A stretch of DNA of 64,000 bases, taken from contig NZ_AJLE01000010.1 of the NCBI RefSeq assembly GCF_000296775.1, positions 186,001 through 250,000 of the forward strand, given 5' to 3'. How positions within the stretch are numbered: position 1 is the first letter of the stretch; each line of letters begins with the position of its first letter. The notes beneath the pieces are model-generated. The model saw only the letters and a program-made list of their open reading frames with translations, did no database searches and was not told the DNA's origin. This stretch comes from Sulfurovum sp. AR. Lineage in GTDB: Bacteria > Campylobacterota > Campylobacteria > Campylobacterales > Sulfurovaceae. Below, piece by piece: positions 62,703 through 64,000 of the stretch. A program made the translations under genes and the position numbers.

Positions 62703-64000
62703 ATGGCACGATTGGTAGTAATGGGTGGTGGCGTTTCAGGACACACTGCTGCAACATTTGCAAAAAAATGGCTAGGAAAAGCGCATGAAGTGGTGGTAGT
62801 GACTCCAAATTCTCATTGGAACTGGATCCCATCGAACATTTGGGTAGGTGTAGGAGAGATGACAAAAGAAGATGTTGTTTTCCCCCTCGCACCGGTCTAT
62901 AAAAAAGCAGGGATCGACTACAGACAGGCCTTGGCAGTCTCAATCCATCCAAATGGTAAAGCTGAGAGTGATGCTCCGTACATCATTATAGCATCTACAA
63001 AAGAAGAATCGAAAGGCCAAACAGAAGAGTTGACCTATGATTATCTTATCAATGCCACTGGACCTAAACTGAACTTCGATGCAACACCGGGATTAGGTAA
63101 TGGTAAAGGTGGTTTGGGAGAACATACTGTTTCTGTTTGTACGGCAGACCATGCAGTACATGCAAATGAAGCATTGGAAAAAGTGTTTGAAAAAGCAAAA
63201 GCAGGTGAAAGACAAAAACTTCTGATAGGTACAGGCCATGGTACATGTACCTGTCAGGGAGCAGCCTTTGAGTATATTTTTAACATCGAACATGAAGCCA
63301 GAAAAGCGGGTATCCGTGATATGCTGGATATCAAATGGATCTCAAACGAATCCTTTCTAGGTGATTTTGGTATGGGTGGTCTGCATATGAAAGTGGGAGG
63401 GTATACTGTCAGTTCCAAACTTTTTGCTGAATCTCTTTATGCGGAAAGAAATGTCCCATGGATCATCGGAGCCCATGTCAATAAAATTGAAGCAGGTAAG
63501 CTCCATTATGAACTTTTGGATGGATCCATGGGCGAAGAAGAGTTTGACTTCTCTATGCTGATCCCGCCATTTTCAGGTGTGGGGCTCAAAGCGTATGACA
63601 AAGATGGTTCAGATATCACGGATACCCTCTTTGCACCAAACGGTTTTATGAAAGTCGATGCAAAATATGATGCAGGCACCTATGAGAACTGGAAAGCATC
63701 TGACTGGCCAAGAACCTACCAAAACCCGTCATTTAGTAATATCTTTGCATGCGGTATAGCCTTTGCACCGCCACACCTGATCTCTAAGCCGATGAGTTCT
63801 CCAAACGGTACACCGATCAACCCTACTCCGCCAAGAACAGGTATGCCTGCAGGGATCATTGGAAAAGCCGTTGCCCACTCTGTATGCGATATGATCAAAA
63901 ATGGAGACAACGCTCATCTCCATGAGGCTTCTATGGCAGAAATGGGTGCTGCCTGTGTTGCAAGTGCCGGCAAAGGTCTTTTTGATGGTCAGGCTGCAGC
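62703..64000 (+). CDS. SQR-like FAD-dependent oxidoreductase (cut by window edge)
   Basis: At least 432 residues, no stop before the edge. It begins MARLVVMGGGVSGHTAA (FAD-binding GGGVSG at 8-13) and shows GPKLNFDATPGL, GAHVNKIEAG and a second nucleotide region. Three cysteines fit disulfide-reductase chemistry: C146 (SVCTADHA), C182 and C184 (GTCTCQGAAFEY). Together with NIFACGIAFAPP this matches the sulfide:quinone oxidoreductase/flavocytochrome c group. AAAAGGA precedes the ATG. Substrate sulfide is inferred; the bc complex in the window could take its quinol. Confidence 0.85.
   Translation, partial: MARLVVMGGGVSGHTAATFAKKWLGKAHEVVVVTPNSHWNWIPSNIWVGVGEMTKEDVVFPLAPVYKKAGIDYRQALAVSIHPNGKAESDAPYIIIASTKEESKGQTEELTYDYLINATGPKLNFDATPGLGNGKGGLGEHTVSVCTADHAVHANEALEKVFEKAKAGERQKLLIGTGHGTCTCQGAAFEYIFNIEHEARKAGIRDMLDIKWISNESFLGDFGMGGLHMKVGGYTVSSKLFAESLYAERNVPWIIGAHVNKIEAGKLHYELLDGSMGEEEFDFSMLIPPFSGVGLKAYDKDGSDITDTLFAPNGFMKVDAKYDAGTYENWKASDWPRTYQNPSFSNIFACGIAFAPPHLISKPMSSPNGTPINPTPPRTGMPAGIIGKAVAHSVCDMIKNGDNAHLHEASMAEMGAACVASAGKGLFDGQAA

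Noticed and set aside
62641-63923. Minus-strand frames opposite the SQR-like gene
   Set aside because: They are shadows of a coding sequence with clear FAD-binding motifs and have poor composition.
1-64000. CRISPR arrays, complete insertion sequences, prophage genes
   Set aside because: No regularly spaced repeats, transposase motifs or phage structural genes were seen.

Overview
The window is a gene-dense bacterial chromosome segment that looks like a Campylobacterota (Epsilonproteobacteria) genome, most likely a Sulfurovum-like sulfur or hydrogen oxidiser. This is inferred from protein similarity and gene order, not from a search. Pointers are: a Rieske/cytochrome b/diheme cytochrome c1 operon; a sulfide:quinone-oxidoreductase-like flavoprotein; a Campylobacter-type three-cysteine QueE; the run homoserine dehydrogenase, aminotransferase, membrane protein, TrmH methylase, RsmI, L31, RsmE; ilvE next to an SPFH protein; and prfB without the programmed frameshift.

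Layout. 1-8.8 kb: 5' end of alaS, a small acidic lipoprotein gene between near-identical 25-bp repeats, murG-ftsW, a divergent ftsI with an unusual tail, panC, prfB, and an ABC ATPase followed by an overlapping 41-codon membrane-protein gene. 8.8-16.8 kb: tsf-rpsB (S2 carries an extra helix-hairpin-helix domain), bcp, a DegP-like protease cluster, an aldehyde dehydrogenase and a sensor-like membrane protein. 17-26.3 kb: ilvE, SPFH protein, two unrelated Fe(II)/2-oxoglutarate-type oxygenases, hisIE, trxB-dapB-purF, trxA and a YraN protein.

26.4-32.1 kb is an AT-rich accessory block: three exported or lipoprotein genes on the minus strand, then DUF2167, DUF2569, a twice-frameshifted membrane gene, a MepA-like murein endopeptidase, a small membrane protein and a start-less GNAT acetyltransferase remnant. 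Hairpins sharing a 15-base word lie at both ends. 32.2-36.1 kb: a Cys-type formate dehydrogenase-like protein divergent from an OFA-family transporter, then a Cys-rich small protein.

36.2-55.7 kb is mostly housekeeping: yajQ, hom and its operon, rRNA methylases, rpmE, moeA, a tethered cytochrome c, queD-queE-moaA, petABC, mnmG, ribE, a cupin, a stand-alone MnmC methyltransferase domain and luxS. 55.7-62.4 kb holds a HAD phosphatase and a four-gene YejABEF-like peptide transporter in which the binding protein and one permease have extra membrane segments. The window ends inside the SQR-like gene.

Functional links visible here: cell-wall synthesis and division (murG, ftsW, ftsI); wobble-uridine modification (mnmG, mnmC1) and queuosine (queD, queE); molybdenum cofactor synthesis (moaA, moeA) serving the formate dehydrogenase-like enzyme; and quinol-linked respiration (SQR-like protein feeding quinol to PetABC, which reduces c-type cytochromes). 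I saw no tRNA, rRNA, complete insertion sequence or CRISPR array. No single gene cluster here is an obvious new system; the strongest leads are the accessory envelope block, the modified Yej transporter and the repeat-flanked lipoprotein gene.
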